Below, piece by piece: positions 36,747-45,918 of a DNA stretch of 64,000 bases. The notes beneath the pieces were generated by a model that made no database searches, had not been told where the DNA came from, and saw only the letters and a program-made list of their open reading frames with translations. A program made the position numbers and the translations under genes. Every line of letters starts with the position of its first letter. Position 1 is the first letter of the stretch. This DNA comes from Streptomyces ipomoeae 91-03 (lineage in GTDB: Bacteria > Actinomycetota > Actinomycetes > Streptomycetales > Streptomycetaceae), in assembly GCF_000317595.1 (NCBI RefSeq), contig NZ_AEJC01000414.1, positions 1-64,000 on the forward strand, given 5' to 3'.

Positions 36747-39700
36747 ATGGGGCGCCGCGAGAGGCCGGTGGATCCGAACGAGGGTCCTGTGCAGAGCTTC
36801 GCCTACGCCCTGCGGAAGCTGCGGCGGGAGGCGGGCGGCCCCACCTACCGGGAGATGGCGCGCCGGGCGCACTACTCGGTGACCGCCCTCTCCCAGGCCG
36901 CCGCCGGCGAGCAACTGCCGTCCCTCGCCGTCACCTTGGCGTACGTACGGGTCTGCGGCGGCGACCCCGGGGAGTGGGAGCGCCGCTGGCGGAGCGCGAG
37001 CGAGGCGGCCGAGGAACGCCGACCGCCGGACGACTCGGGCCGCTCCCCCTATCAGGGGCTGGCCCGGTTCGAGCCGGACGACCACGAGCGGTTCTTCGGC
37101 CGGGACGAACTGATCGACCGATTACGGCGGTTGGTGGGCGAGCGACGCTTCACGGCGGTGTTCGGGGCGTCGGGAAGCGGGAAGTCGTCGTTGCTGCGGG
37201 CGGGGCTGATCCCCGCGCTGCGGGCGGAGGGCGGCGGCGGAACGGGCGCTTCCCTGGCCGCGATACGCGTCCTCACGCCGGGCGAGCGTCCCCTGCGCAC
37301 CCATGCGGAGGCGCTGAAGCCGAAGGGAAGGGAAGCCGAGGAGAAGCGAGCGGAGGGAGCCGGAGGCGGGAGCGAGGGCGACACCGTCATCGTCGTCGAC
37401 CAGTTCGAGGAGGTCTTCACCCTCTGCCATGACCCGGCGGAGCGCGCCCAGTTCATCGACCGGTTGCTCGCCGCCCGCGAAGAGGGGAGCCGGTTGCGGG
37501 TCGTCATCGCCGTACGGGCCGATTTCTACGGCCGGTGCGGTGAACACCGGGCGCTGGCCGAGGCGTTGTCGGAGTCCGGGCTGCTGGTCGGACCGATGGG
37601 TCCGGAGCAGTTGCGCGCGGCGGTGGTGGGGCCCGCCCAGTCGGCCGGGCTGATCGTCGAGCGGGAGCTGACCGCCAGGCTGGTCGCCGAGGTGGAGGGG
37701 GAGCCGGGCGGGCTGCCGCTGATGTCGCACGTCCTGCACGAGACCTGGCGGCGCCGCCGGGGCCGGGCGCTGACGGCGGAGGCGTACGAGGCGGCGGGCG
37801 GACTGCACGGGGCCATCGCCCAGACCGCCGAGGAGGTGTACACCTCCCTCTCCGCCCCGCAGGCGGCCCTGGCCCGCTCGATCCTGCTCCGGCTGATCAC
37901 CCCCGGCGAGGGCTCCCAGGACACCCGCCGACCCGTACCCCGCACGGAACTCGACTTCATGGAGACCTTGGGTGTCCCGGCCCGCTCGGCCGCCCCCGAC
38001 CACCCCGACGACGTGGCCCTCGTGCTGGACCGGCTGGTACGGGCCCGGCTCGTCACCGTCGACGCGGGGACCGTCGATCTGGCGCACGAGGCGCTGATCA
38101 GCGCCTGGCCCCGGTTGCGGGGGTGGATCGAGGAGGACCGGGAACGACTGCGGACGCATCGGCGGCTCACGGAGGCGGCGCAGGCATGGGACGAGCTGGG
38201 GCGTGAACCGGGCGCGCTGTATCGCGGAACGCGGCTCGACACCGCCGTGGAACTCTTCGCCGGCCCCGAGCGGCAAGGTGAACTCACCTCGCTGGAGGGG
38301 GCGTTCCTGGCGGCCGGACGGGCGGCGCGGCGCGGGGAGCGGCGCAGGCGGCGCGGGCTGGCCGGGAGCCTCGCCGTGCTGGTGGTGCTGGCGCTGGTCG
38401 CCGGAGCCGTGGCCTGGCAGCAGGGCCGTACCAGCGAGCGGCGACAGTCGGAGGCCGAGGCCCGCCGGATCGCCGCGCTGGCGGACAGCATGCGGTACTC
38501 CGATCCGGTACGGGCGATGCGACTGAGCGTGGCGGCGTGGCGGCTGGCGGAGACGACCGAGACGCGCTCGGCGTTGCTGGGCGCGGTGACACAGCGGGAG
38601 GAGGACACGTTCGCGGTGCCCGGCGCGGAGACCGGTGACACGGGGTCGAGTTCGACCACCGGGCGCCACCTCGTCGAGGACGGCCGGACCCTGGTCTCCG
38701 TGGCGACGGACCGGATCACCACGTGGGACGTGCGCACCCATCGCCGTACGCACTCCTACCCCGGGCTCGGCGAGCTGAGTGAAACCGGTGAGGTGGACGT
38801 GCGGCCGGACGGGCGTCAGCTCGCGCTGGCGTCGTACAACGAAGACAGCGTCAGACTGTGGGACCTCCGGACCGGGCGCGTCACCGCCACGCTGCCCACG
38901 GGGCCCACGGAGAGCGCGTGGTTCGGGCCCAGCGGACACAGCCTGGTGGTGCGGACCGCGGCCGACGAGGCTGACGGCGGCCCGGTGGCCGTGCAGGTCT
39001 GGGACACGCGCACCCACAGGACACTGGTCCGCGTCCCGGTGTCGGCGGAGGAATCGGTGCAGGCCACGGCCGTCAGCCCGGACGACCGATGGCTGGCGCT
39101 GTGCACGGACACCCGTCCCCTGGAGATCTGGTCCCTCTCCGGACGGCCGGGACAACGGCAGGACAGGCCCCTGCCCTGGCCGTCCGGGGCGGGAGCGCGG
39201 CCCTCCTGCTCCGAGGGCGCCCCGCCGTTCACCTTCGCGCCCGACAACCGGACCCTGGCGATCGGAACGGAGACCGGTATCCGGCGGGTGGACTTCCGCT
39301 CGGGCCAAGAGGCCACGGAGATCGAGGAGAACGAGCTGGGCTGGTTCCGCTTCAGCGCGGACGGCCGGTTCCTCGCGGCCACCGGGCCCAGTCGGTTCCT
39401 GCTGTGGCGCCTGTCGGACCCGGAGACACCCGTCTTCGCCCATCCCCTGCCCGACGACATGCTCCCCGGGTTCGACACCTTCGACTTCGAACTCGACTTC
39501 GCCGAGCACACCCTGCGCTACCTCAACATCTCCCAAACGGTCGTCCGCTCCCTGGACCTGGGCTCGGCCCTCGACGCGCGGTGGGAGGAACGCCCGGTCG
39601 ACGGCGCGGCGTCGTCCCAGGACGGCACCGCGCTGGCCGTCCGGAGAAACACGGGCCCCGCCGCCGGTTACCGGATACTGGACCTCCGCCGTGGTGACGC

Positions 39701-40694
39701 CCTCCCCACGACCCCACTGCCGGGCAAGCCCTGTCCCATGCTTCAGGACGACATGGAGGACGGGATCGCCGGCTGCGCCGACCTCATGGCCTTCAGCGGC
39801 GACGGCAGGTTCTTCGCCTACGGCACCGGATGGGACGGACGGAGCGCCGAGACGCCGGAACGGCAGCGCGTCACCGTCTGGGACGTGGCGGCGCGGCGTG
39901 AACGCACCGTCCTCGACCTGCCCATCGGCGACGGGGAGGCTTTGCAGGGCATAGCGCTCAGCCACGACGGAGCCCTTCTGCTGGCTTTCCGGACCATGGC
40001 CGGGGATGCGTTCGACGTATGGGACGTACGCACGCGCAAACGGGTCGACAGGCTGCCGCGGAAGGCCGACTCCGGCCACGGGTTCGAGGCCGCGAGCGGT
40101 AGCTTCGGCAGCGAGACACAGCTGCTGGCCGTGAGCCCGGACACTCGTACGATCGTGTCTCCCGAGGGCGCGGTCGCCGACCGCCGGACCGGGCGGGTCG
40201 AGCGACGCGCGCTCGGCGACGACATGACCAGCGCGATGGCCTTCAGCCCGGACGGCAGTCGCCTGGCCGTGGGTGACCTGAACGGCCACGTCACACTCTG
40301 GAACGGAACGGTGAGCAGACGCGTGGGGTCGTTCTCCGGCACGTCCCCGACCGTCTACACGAACACCGCCGACAGCGTGACCGCCCTCGCGTTCTCCGCA
40401 GACGGCCGCACCCTCGCGGTCGGCGGTGACTCCGGGAGCGTCCAACTCTGGGACGTCGCCTCCAACCGCCCCCTGGGCTCCCCCCTGCTCACACCCGGCG
40501 GCCCGGTCCTCGCGCTGGCGTTCGACGCGAACAACGGCTCCCTGTACGTCTCCGGCAGACACCAGCCGACCCAGCGCTACGACCTGACCCCGGCCCACCT
40601 GGCCGACCAGGCCTGCGAGCGCGCCGGGGGCGGCCTGACGAGAGAGGACTGGAAGACGTACCTGCCGGACCTGCGGTACCGCGAAACATGTTGA
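36747..40694 (+). CDS. XRE HTH-STAND NTPase-WD40 protein
   Basis: 1315-aa multidomain signalling protein. Residues 15-70 are an XRE-type helix-turn-helix. SPYQGLARFEPDDHERFFGR is the entry motif of nSTAND1-type NTPases; Walker A GASGSGKSS has its Lys at about 146, and Walker B is VIVVDQFEE. A helical arm follows, then one membrane helix (residues about 538-558). WD40 repeats fill the C-terminal half, for example FSADGRTLAVGGDSGSVQLW. Such proteins act as ligand-gated scaffolds; the target is unknown. A TTA codon at residue 126 (37122-37124) makes it bldA-dependent, pointing to late developmental expression. Confidence 0.85.
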   Translation: MGRRERPVDPNEGPVQSFAYALRKLRREAGGPTYREMARRAHYSVTALSQAAAGEQLPSLAVTLAYVRVCGGDPGEWERRWRSASEAAEERRPPDDSGRSPYQGLARFEPDDHERFFGRDELIDRLRRLVGERRFTAVFGASGSGKSSLLRAGLIPALRAEGGGGTGASLAAIRVLTPGERPLRTHAEALKPKGREAEEKRAEGAGGGSEGDTVIVVDQFEEVFTLCHDPAERAQFIDRLLAAREEGSRLRVVIAVRADFYGRCGEHRALAEALSESGLLVGPMGPEQLRAAVVGPAQSAGLIVERELTARLVAEVEGEPGGLPLMSHVLHETWRRRRGRALTAEAYEAAGGLHGAIAQTAEEVYTSLSAPQAALARSILLRLITPGEGSQDTRRPVPRTELDFMETLGVPARSAAPDHPDDVALVLDRLVRARLVTVDAGTVDLAHEALISAWPRLRGWIEEDRERLRTHRRLTEAAQAWDELGREPGALYRGTRLDTAVELFAGPERQGELTSLEGAFLAAGRAARRGERRRRRGLAGSLAVLVVLALVAGAVAWQQGRTSERRQSEAEARRIAALADSMRYSDPVRAMRLSVAAWRLAETTETRSALLGAVTQREEDTFAVPGAETGDTGSSSTTGRHLVEDGRTLVSVATDRITTWDVRTHRRTHSYPGLGELSETGEVDVRPDGRQLALASYNEDSVRLWDLRTGRVTATLPTGPTESAWFGPSGHSLVVRTAADEADGGPVAVQVWDTRTHRTLVRVPVSAEESVQATAVSPDDRWLALCTDTRPLEIWSLSGRPGQRQDRPLPWPSGAGARPSCSEGAPPFTFAPDNRTLAIGTETGIRRVDFRSGQEATEIEENELGWFRFSADGRFLAATGPSRFLLWRLSDPETPVFAHPLPDDMLPGFDTFDFELDFAEHTLRYLNISQTVVRSLDLGSALDARWEERPVDGAASSQDGTALAVRRNTGPAAGYRILDLRRGDALPTTPLPGKPCPMLQDDMEDGIAGCADLMAFSGDGRFFAYGTGWDGRSAETPERQRVTVWDVAARRERTVLDLPIGDGEALQGIALSHDGALLLAFRTMAGDAFDVWDVRTRKRVDRLPRKADSGHGFEAASGSFGSETQLLAVSPDTRTIVSPEGAVADRRTGRVERRALGDDMTSAMAFSPDGSRLAVGDLNGHVTLWNGTVSRRVGSFSGTSPTVYTNTADSVTALAFSADGRTLAVGGDSGSVQLWDVASNRPLGSPLLTPGGPVLALAFDANNGSLYVSGRHQPTQRYDLTPAHLADQACERAGGGLTREDWKTYLPDLRYRETC

Positions 40695-40747
40695 CGAGCC
40701 CTTGGCGGAGGGGACCCTTATGGCCGCCGGATATGCGCGGCGCCGCC

Positions 40748-40810
40748 GCTTTCAAGGGGCGCGGGGCTGTGTCAATTTGCGGCTCCGCCGCGTGGGCGCG
40801 AGCAACTACG
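40748..40810. repeat. Shared intergenic element, copy 2
   Basis: Inverse-orientation copy of the element at 18475-18538: CAAGGGGCGCGGGGCTGTGT, then GCGGCTCCGCCGCGTGGGCG. It lies between the convergent STAND and RNase D genes and is probably a terminator. Confidence 0.75.
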
Positions 40811-40851
40811 ACGAACCCGCACCCGCCGGCGACGCAGACCCCCTACGGCGA

Positions 40852-42141
40852 CTAGGGATTCTTCACCGCCAGCGCCCCCACCAACACCGGCGCGACCAAC
40901 CCGATCTGCCAAGGCCGAGCCCCGTACCCGGCAAGAGCCTCAGAGATCGACTCGGCGTCAGCCGTGACCGGCGGCTCCCAACAGATCCGCCGCACCGTAT
41001 CCGGCGTGATCACGTTCTCCTGAGGCATGTTCACCTGCTCGGCCAGCGCCGACACGGCGGCACGGGCGGCCGACAGCCGAGCCGCGGCGGCCGGATCCTT
41101 GTCGGCCCAGGCCTTCGGCGGCGGAGGCCCGGTGACCGGCTGCCCATGGGCTGGCAGCGCGGAGTCGGGAAGGGCCTTGGCCCGATCCACGGCGGCCTGC
41201 CACTGCTCGAGCTGCCGCCGCCCCATCCGATGCCCGAACCCGTTCAGCACGGCAAGGGCGTGCACGTTGCCCGGCAGGGCAAGCGCGGCCTCCACGATCG
41301 CCGCGTCACTGAGCACCTTGCCCGGCGACACGTCCCGCCGCCGGGCGATACGGTCACGGGCCTCCCACAGCTCCCGTACGACCGCCATCTGCCGACGCCG
41401 CCGTACCTTGTGCATCCCGGACGTACGGCGCCACGGGTCCTTGCGCGGCTCGGGCGGCGGCGCGGTCGCGATGGCCTCGAACTCCTGGCGGGCCCACTCC
41501 AGCTTCCCCTGCCGGTCCAGCTCCTTCTCCAGCGCGTCGCGCAGATCGACGAGGAGCTCCACGTCGAGGGCGGCATAGCGCAGCCACGGCTCGGGCAGCG
41601 GACGCGTGGACCAGTCGACGGCGGAGTGGCCCTTTTCGAGGACGTAACCGAGGACGCTCTCGACCATGGCGCCGAGGCCGACGCGGGGGAACCCGGCGAG
41701 GCGGCCGGCCAGCTCGGTGTCGAAGATCAGGGTGGGGACCATGTCTATCTCACGCAGACAGGGCAGGTCCTGGGTGGCCGCGTGGAGCACCCACTCCACT
41801 CCGGAGAGCGCCTCGCCGAGGCCGGAGAGGTCGGGGCAGGCGACGGGGTCGATGAGCGCGGTGCCCGCGCCCTCGCGTCGCAGCTGGACGAGGTAGGCGC
41901 GCTGGCCGTAGCGGTATCCGGACGCGCGTTCGGCGTCGACGGCGACGGGACCGGAGCCGGCGGCGAAGGCGGCGATCACCTCGGCGAGCGACGACTCGTC
42001 GGCGATGACCGGCGGAATGCCGTCCCGTGGCTCCAGCAAAGGGATCGGCGCCTCCGCTTCAGAAGATCCGCCGTCGTCCGGAGGGGCGCCTCCGGTGGTT
42101 CGCAGTGGGCTGTCTGCTGCGGTCTCTTGGGCGTCGGTCAC
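40852..42141 (-). CDS. rnd: Ribonuclease D
   Basis: 429-aa DEDD-family 3'-5' exoribonuclease that trims tRNA and other structured RNA ends. Exo I is VAVDAERASGYRYGQRAYLV (Asp and Glu bind metal), Exo II includes VLHAATQDLPCLREI, and Exo III is LRYAALDVELLVDL with the catalytic Tyr and Asp. HRDC-like helical domains follow, with REIARRRDVSPGKVLSD-type sequence (REL..., DRIARRRDVSPGKVL). GTG 42141 starts it. The acidic N-terminal 35 residues are not conserved in enteric homologues. It sits next to whiI in the same orientation. Confidence 0.9.
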   Translation of the reverse strand: MTDAQETAADSPLRTTGGAPPDDGGSSEAEAPIPLLEPRDGIPPVIADESSLAEVIAAFAAGSGPVAVDAERASGYRYGQRAYLVQLRREGAGTALIDPVACPDLSGLGEALSGVEWVLHAATQDLPCLREIDMVPTLIFDTELAGRLAGFPRVGLGAMVESVLGYVLEKGHSAVDWSTRPLPEPWLRYAALDVELLVDLRDALEKELDRQGKLEWARQEFEAIATAPPPEPRKDPWRRTSGMHKVRRRRQMAVVRELWEARDRIARRRDVSPGKVLSDAAIVEAALALPGNVHALAVLNGFGHRMGRRQLEQWQAAVDRAKALPDSALPAHGQPVTGPPPPKAWADKDPAAAARLSAARAAVSALAEQVNMPQENVITPDTVRRICWEPPVTADAESISEALAGYGARPWQIGLVAPVLVGALAVKNP

Positions 42142-42343
42142 CTGTCAAGGGTATCTGTGTATGGACATGGCCCGTCGACGGAACGTTCCGGCGACGGGCC
42201 TTCGAGGGTCGTAAACCAGTCATCTGTCACACGTGTCAGTGAAATTTCCCAATGAACCGGGAGGGGACGGGCATCAATGGATGATTCCGGCCCCTCTCGC
42301 TCGCCGTATCCCGTTTCTCAGGGGGCGCACGGTGTCTCCTGTC

Positions 42344-43000
42344 TCAGTGGATGATCCCGGTACGCAGGGCGACGGCCACCATGCCGGCGCGGTCGCCGGT
42401 GCCGAGCTTGCGGGCGATACGGGCGAGGTGGCTCTTGACGGTGAGCGCGGACAGGCCCATCGAAACGCCGATCGCCTTGTTCGACTGGCCCTCCGCGACC
42501 AGCCGCAGCACCTCCACCTCGCGGCCCGACAGCTCCCGGTAGCCGCCCGGGTGGCTCGGGGCACCCGGGGGACGGCGGTGCATACGGGTGGCGCCGATGG
42601 GTGCGGCGCCGGGGCGGGTGGGCACTCCGATGTTGGTGCGGGTACCGGTGACGACGTATCCCTTCACACCGCCCGCCAGGGCGTTGCGTACGGCGCCGAT
42701 GTCGTCGGCGGCGGAGAGGGCGAGGCCGTTGGGCCAGCCCGCGGCGCGGGTCTCGGAGAGAAGGGTCAGGCCGGAGCCGTCCGGCAGATGGACCTCTGCG
42801 ACGCAGATGTCACGAGGGTTGCCGACGCGGGGACGGGCCTCGGCGATGGACGAGGCCTCGATGACATCGCGGACCCCGAGGGCCCACAGATGGCGGGTGA
42901 CGGTCGACCGGACGCGCGGATCGGCCACGACGACCATCGCGGTCGGTTTGTTCGGACGGTAGGCGACCAGGCTTGCGGGCTGCTCGAGGAGAACGGACAC
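42344..43000 (-). CDS. whiI: Atypical orphan response regulator WhiI
   Basis: 218-aa protein with a receiver-like domain (residues 20-125) and a LuxR-type HTH (LSGREVEVLRLVAEGQSNKA, then GLSALTVKSHLARIARKLG). The phosphorylation pocket is defective: the phosphoacceptor position is Glu69 instead of Asp, only one Asp of the acidic pair remains (Ala26-Asp27), Thr is Ser96 and the conserved Lys is Thr118. This, and the position between RNase D and DUF3000/hemE, identify WhiI, known to partner BldM in switching on late sporulation genes. No sensor kinase is adjacent. Activity is therefore expected to depend on heterodimer formation, not on phosphorylation. Confidence 0.82.
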   Translation of the reverse strand: MSVLLEQPASLVAYRPNKPTAMVVVADPRVRSTVTRHLWALGVRDVIEASSIAEARPRVGNPRDICVAEVHLPDGSGLTLLSETRAAGWPNGLALSAADDIGAVRNALAGGVKGYVVTGTRTNIGVPTRPGAAPIGATRMHRRPPGAPSHPGGYRELSGREVEVLRLVAEGQSNKAIGVSMGLSALTVKSHLARIARKLGTGDRAGMVAVALRTGIIH

Positions 43001-43381
43001 CAGGCCTCCTGGGTGGGGGACGGGGGGCCGGCTCGCTGGGCTCGTGGGGTTGAAGCCGGGACGAACCGTGATTTCAAGGTCACAGAGGTCTTCGGCATCA
43101 AACCCATGCTCCTTTAGAAAAAGATCACGATTTGGTGAGTAACAATACGTGCAATTCGGACACGTCTTCGATCATTCGAAGATCGAACGGTGTCGCTTCA
43201 CGTCGATACGCGGCCGAAAGTGGCCGTATCGACAAAGTGATGGTTTCCATCGGCGTGGCGTGCCCGTGAAGGGCGCGGAGCCGCACACGACAGCGAAGCC
43301 GTAGACGACAAAGGCGTACACGACAAAGGACCGCACGCCCCACGGCGAACGGTCCTTGTTTCCACGACCCCCGCGAAGAAC
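43001..43381. other. Intergenic region upstream of whiI
   Basis: This 381-bp region has no gene. The whiI promoter must lie in the part near 43001-43200, which is AT-rich around 43110-43150. A terminator for the DUF3000 gene is at 43326-43357, flanked by short ACGACAAAGG repeats. Confidence 0.55.
43326..43357 (-). terminator. Hairpin terminator after the DUF3000 gene
   Basis: AAGGACCG and CGGTCCTT, 8-bp arms with a 16-nt loop, lie 25 bp beyond the stop of the minus-strand DUF3000 gene. Confidence 0.65.
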
Positions 43382-44053
43382 TCAGCGAGACTGCGGCCCC
43401 CGCCGCTGCGGCAGCGTCACCACCGCCGCATCCCCGGGATCCACCGCCGGAGGCAACCCGGCGATCTGCGCGAGCAGGTCGCACCAGGACGCGAGATGCG
43501 CGGCCGTGTCGGGAACCCCGCCCAGCATCTCCCGAGGCGTCCAGGACGCCCGGATCTCGATCTGCGAGGCGGCGGGCCGGGTCGACAGCCCGCCGAAGTA
43601 GTGCGAACTCGCGCGCGTCACCGTCCCGCTCGGTTCGCCGTACGACAGCCCACGGGACTGCAGCGCTCCGGTCAGCCACGACCAGCACACGTCCGGCAAC
43701 AAGGGATCCGCGGCCATCTCGGGCTCCAACTCGGCGCGAACCAGCGTCACCAGCCGGAAGGACCCCCGCCAGGCGTCGTGCCCGGCGGGGTCGTGGAGCA
43801 GGACGAGACGGCCGTCGGCCAGATCCTCGTCGGCCTCGACGACCGCCGCCTCCAGCGCGTACGCGTACGGCGCGAGCCGTTGGGGCGGCCGGGTCGGCTC
43901 GATCTCGATCTCCGGGCGCAGCCGTGTGGTCTTCAACGCGTCGACGGCGGAGCGGAACGGCAACGGCGCCGCCTCCAACCCGTCGCGCTCCCCCTCATTC
44001 GTGTCGTCCATTCCGTCCGCGCCGTCCGACAGTCGTTCCTGAGCCGCAGCCAT
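43382..44053 (-). CDS. DUF3000 family protein
   Basis: 223-aa actinobacterial conserved protein of unknown function. The body begins FRSAVDALKTTRLRPEIEIE, with later LVTLVRAELEPEMAADPLLP and SWTPREMLGGVPDTAAHLAS, the pattern of the DUF3000 family. There is no signal peptide, membrane segment or catalytic motif. ATG 44053 is used, although a start near residue 15 (MDDTNEGERD) is possible. It is divergent from hemE with 186 bp between, an arrangement kept in many Streptomyces, but its role is not known to me. Confidence 0.8.
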   Translation of the reverse strand: MAAAQERLSDGADGMDDTNEGERDGLEAAPLPFRSAVDALKTTRLRPEIEIEPTRPPQRLAPYAYALEAAVVEADEDLADGRLVLLHDPAGHDAWRGSFRLVTLVRAELEPEMAADPLLPDVCWSWLTGALQSRGLSYGEPSGTVTRASSHYFGGLSTRPAASQIEIRASWTPREMLGGVPDTAAHLASWCDLLAQIAGLPPAVDPGDAAVVTLPQRRGPQSR

Positions 44054-44239
44054 GCCGGAACACTAAGGGGAACGGGGCCTCGGCGCAGGGCAAGACACCC
44101 GTGCGCTGGGTCACTGTCGCATCGCGCTCAGCGAACGGAGGCCGAGTCTGCGGCAGCCATCCATGGCCGGAAACATACGGTTTCCGGTTGTCCACAGCCC
44201 CCGCCCGCACCGTCCGGCGGCCGTGCGAGACTTTGCTTC

Positions 44240-45319
44240 GTGAGTGCCAACGCCAGCCCCTCGGGCAACCAGCCGACCGCCACGCGCGACGCGGTCAAGA
44301 ACTCAGCCTTCCTGAAGGCGTGCCGGCGGGAGCCCGTGCCGCACACCCCGGTGTGGTTCATGCGGCAGGCCGGGCGGTCGCTGCCGGAGTACCTCAAGGT
44401 GCGCGAGGGCATCCCGATGCTGGAGTCGTGCATGCGGCCCGAGCTGGTCACGGAGATCACCCTCCAGCCGATCCGCCGGCACAACGTGGACGCGGCGATC
44501 TACTTCAGCGACATCGTCGTCCCGCTCAAGGCCATCGGCATCGACCTCGACATCAAGCCCGGCGTCGGCCCGGTCGTCGAGCACCCGATCCGCACCCGCG
44601 CCGACCTCGCCCAGCTGCGCGACCTGACCCCCGAGGACGTCTCCTACGTCACCGAGGCGATCAAGCTGCTCACCGCCGAGCTGGGCCGGACCCCGCTCAT
44701 CGGCTTCGCCGGGGCGCCCTTCACCCTCGCCAGCTATCTCGTCGAGGGCGGCCCGTCCCGCACGTACGAGAACGCCAAGGCGATGATGTACGGCGACCCC
44801 GAGCTCTGGGCCGATCTGCTCGACCGGCTCGCGGAGATCACGGCCGCCTTCCTGAAGGTGCAGATCGAGGCGGGCGCCAGCGCCGTCCAGCTGTTCGACT
44901 CCTGGGCCGGTGCCCTCTCCCCGACCGACTACCGCCGCTCGGTGCTGCCCGCCTCCACCAAGGTCTTCGACGCCGTCGCCGGGTACGGCGTCCCGCGCAT
45001 CCACTTCGGCGTCGGCACCGGTGAACTGCTGGGCCTGATGGGCGAGGCCGGGGCGGACGTCGTCGGCGTCGACTGGCGTGTTCCGCTCGACGAGGCCGCC
45101 CGCCGCGTCGGCCCCGGCAAGGCGCTCCAGGGCAACCTCGACCCGACCGTCCTGTTCGCCGGCCCTGAGGCCGTCGAGGCCAAGACGCGTGAGGTGCTGG
45201 ACACGGCCGCCGGTCTGGAGGGCCATGTCTTCAACCTGGGCCACGGCGTCCTGCCCAGCACCGACCCGGACGCGCTGACCCGCCTCGTGGAGTACGTCCA
45301 CGCCCAGACCGCCCGCTAG
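44240..45319 (+). CDS. hemE: Uroporphyrinogen decarboxylase
   Basis: 359-aa cytosolic haem-pathway enzyme that decarboxylates the four acetate side chains of uroporphyrinogen III to give coproporphyrinogen III. Signature 1 is PVWFMRQAGRSLPEYLKVRE, where the Arg residues bind substrate carboxylates; signature 2 is GFAGAPFTLASYLVEGG. GTG 44240 gives the family-standard length. In related genomes further haem genes follow, but here the accessory island intervenes straight after the stop. Confidence 0.95.
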   Translation: MSANASPSGNQPTATRDAVKNSAFLKACRREPVPHTPVWFMRQAGRSLPEYLKVREGIPMLESCMRPELVTEITLQPIRRHNVDAAIYFSDIVVPLKAIGIDLDIKPGVGPVVEHPIRTRADLAQLRDLTPEDVSYVTEAIKLLTAELGRTPLIGFAGAPFTLASYLVEGGPSRTYENAKAMMYGDPELWADLLDRLAEITAAFLKVQIEAGASAVQLFDSWAGALSPTDYRRSVLPASTKVFDAVAGYGVPRIHFGVGTGELLGLMGEAGADVVGVDWRVPLDEAARRVGPGKALQGNLDPTVLFAGPEAVEAKTREVLDTAAGLEGHVFNLGHGVLPSTDPDALTRLVEYVHAQTAR

Positions 45320-45332
45320 GACCTGTCGAGGT

Positions 45333-45579
45333 TCACCAGCCTGGTCGCGCCCGTCTGCCCCACAGCAGGCCGCGCGGTTCCGGCGGTGGTGGTGTGCCGG
45401 GCTTCAGCGGCCAGGCGAGCAGTATGCGGCCAGGAAGCCGACGATGTGAGCCGCGTACGCCACCGTCCCGGCGTCGGAGACGCCCTCGCCTGACGAGTCT
45501 GACGAGTACACGGCCTGGAGCACGAACCAGGAGCCCAGCACCAGTCACGCGGGCAGCCGCAGCGGCAGGAATGGGGAGA
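45333..45579 (-). pseudogene. Rhomboid protease 3' fragment (decayed)
   Basis: The minus strand here aligns base by base with the 3' end of the rhomboid gene at 63692-63940. It ends WPLKPGTPPPPEPRGLLWGR plus RARPGW, against WPLRPGTPPPPEPRGMLFGR plus RARPGW in the other copy. It is broken by at least one single-base deletion near 45420 and a TGACGAGTC duplication near 45491-45510, and homology stops at about 45579. It begins 13 bp after hemE. I read it as the displaced native 3' end of the rhomboid gene, left behind by island insertion. Confidence 0.75.
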
Positions 45580-45623
45580 GCTGGTGTCACATGGCAGGGC
45601 CGAGTTGAATCCGGCGCTGCTCA

Positions 45624-45809
45624 ACGGACTTGTTTTCGGTGACGCATCACGTGGAGTGCGTGGCGATCCTCGAACCGGTGGCGAAGGGCTCCTGACCTGC
45701 GGTTTCGCGCGTGCGCATTATGTGCGGTGTGGGCGTTACGGGCGAAATCTTGACGCTGAAATGACGCTCGTGACGCTCATTTGACGCTCGTTCTGATGGG
45801 GTGTCAGGC
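45624..45809 (+). repeat. Left direct repeat: TrmA/RumA 3' fragment, probable attL
   Basis: The frame from 45624 reads TDLFSVTHHVECVAILEPVA plus KGS and stops at 45695; THHVE near the C-terminus is characteristic of TrmA/RumA-type uracil methyltransferases. The repeat (45633-45809) matches 60421-60577, including about 50 bp beyond the stop codon and TTCTGATGGGGTG at the far end. Four TGACGCT words at 45751, 45762, 45771 and 45782 look like integrase arm sites. A 19-bp unit present here is missing in the right copy. Confidence 0.65.
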
Positions 45810-45918
45810 GTGTTGCTGGGCTGGTCAAGCCGCGTGAATCGGCGTGGTCGCAGAGGCCCAGCCGGGCAAAAAGTTCCGTTGGACGGTCGGGAGATGGCCG
45901 CGGCGGCATCATGGCGGG

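Noticed and set aside
37122..40598. Long minus frame (1158 codons) opposite the STAND-WD40 gene
   Set aside because: Antisense shadow; the + strand has clear HTH, P-loop and WD40 motifs.
43125..43688. Minus frame upstream of whiI
   Set aside because: It overlaps the 3' part of the DUF3000 gene and the terminator and has Arg/Gly-rich nonsense content.
45633..45809. tRNA gene as the integration target
   Set aside because: No cloverleaf can be read in either direct repeat; the conserved part is coding sequence for a protein C-terminus.
45844..45918. Upstream GTG start for the STAND-nuclease gene
   Set aside because: The extra 25 residues are Arg/Gly-rich with no ribosome site, and the nuclease domain begins right after GTG 45919. 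It is kept only as an alternative.
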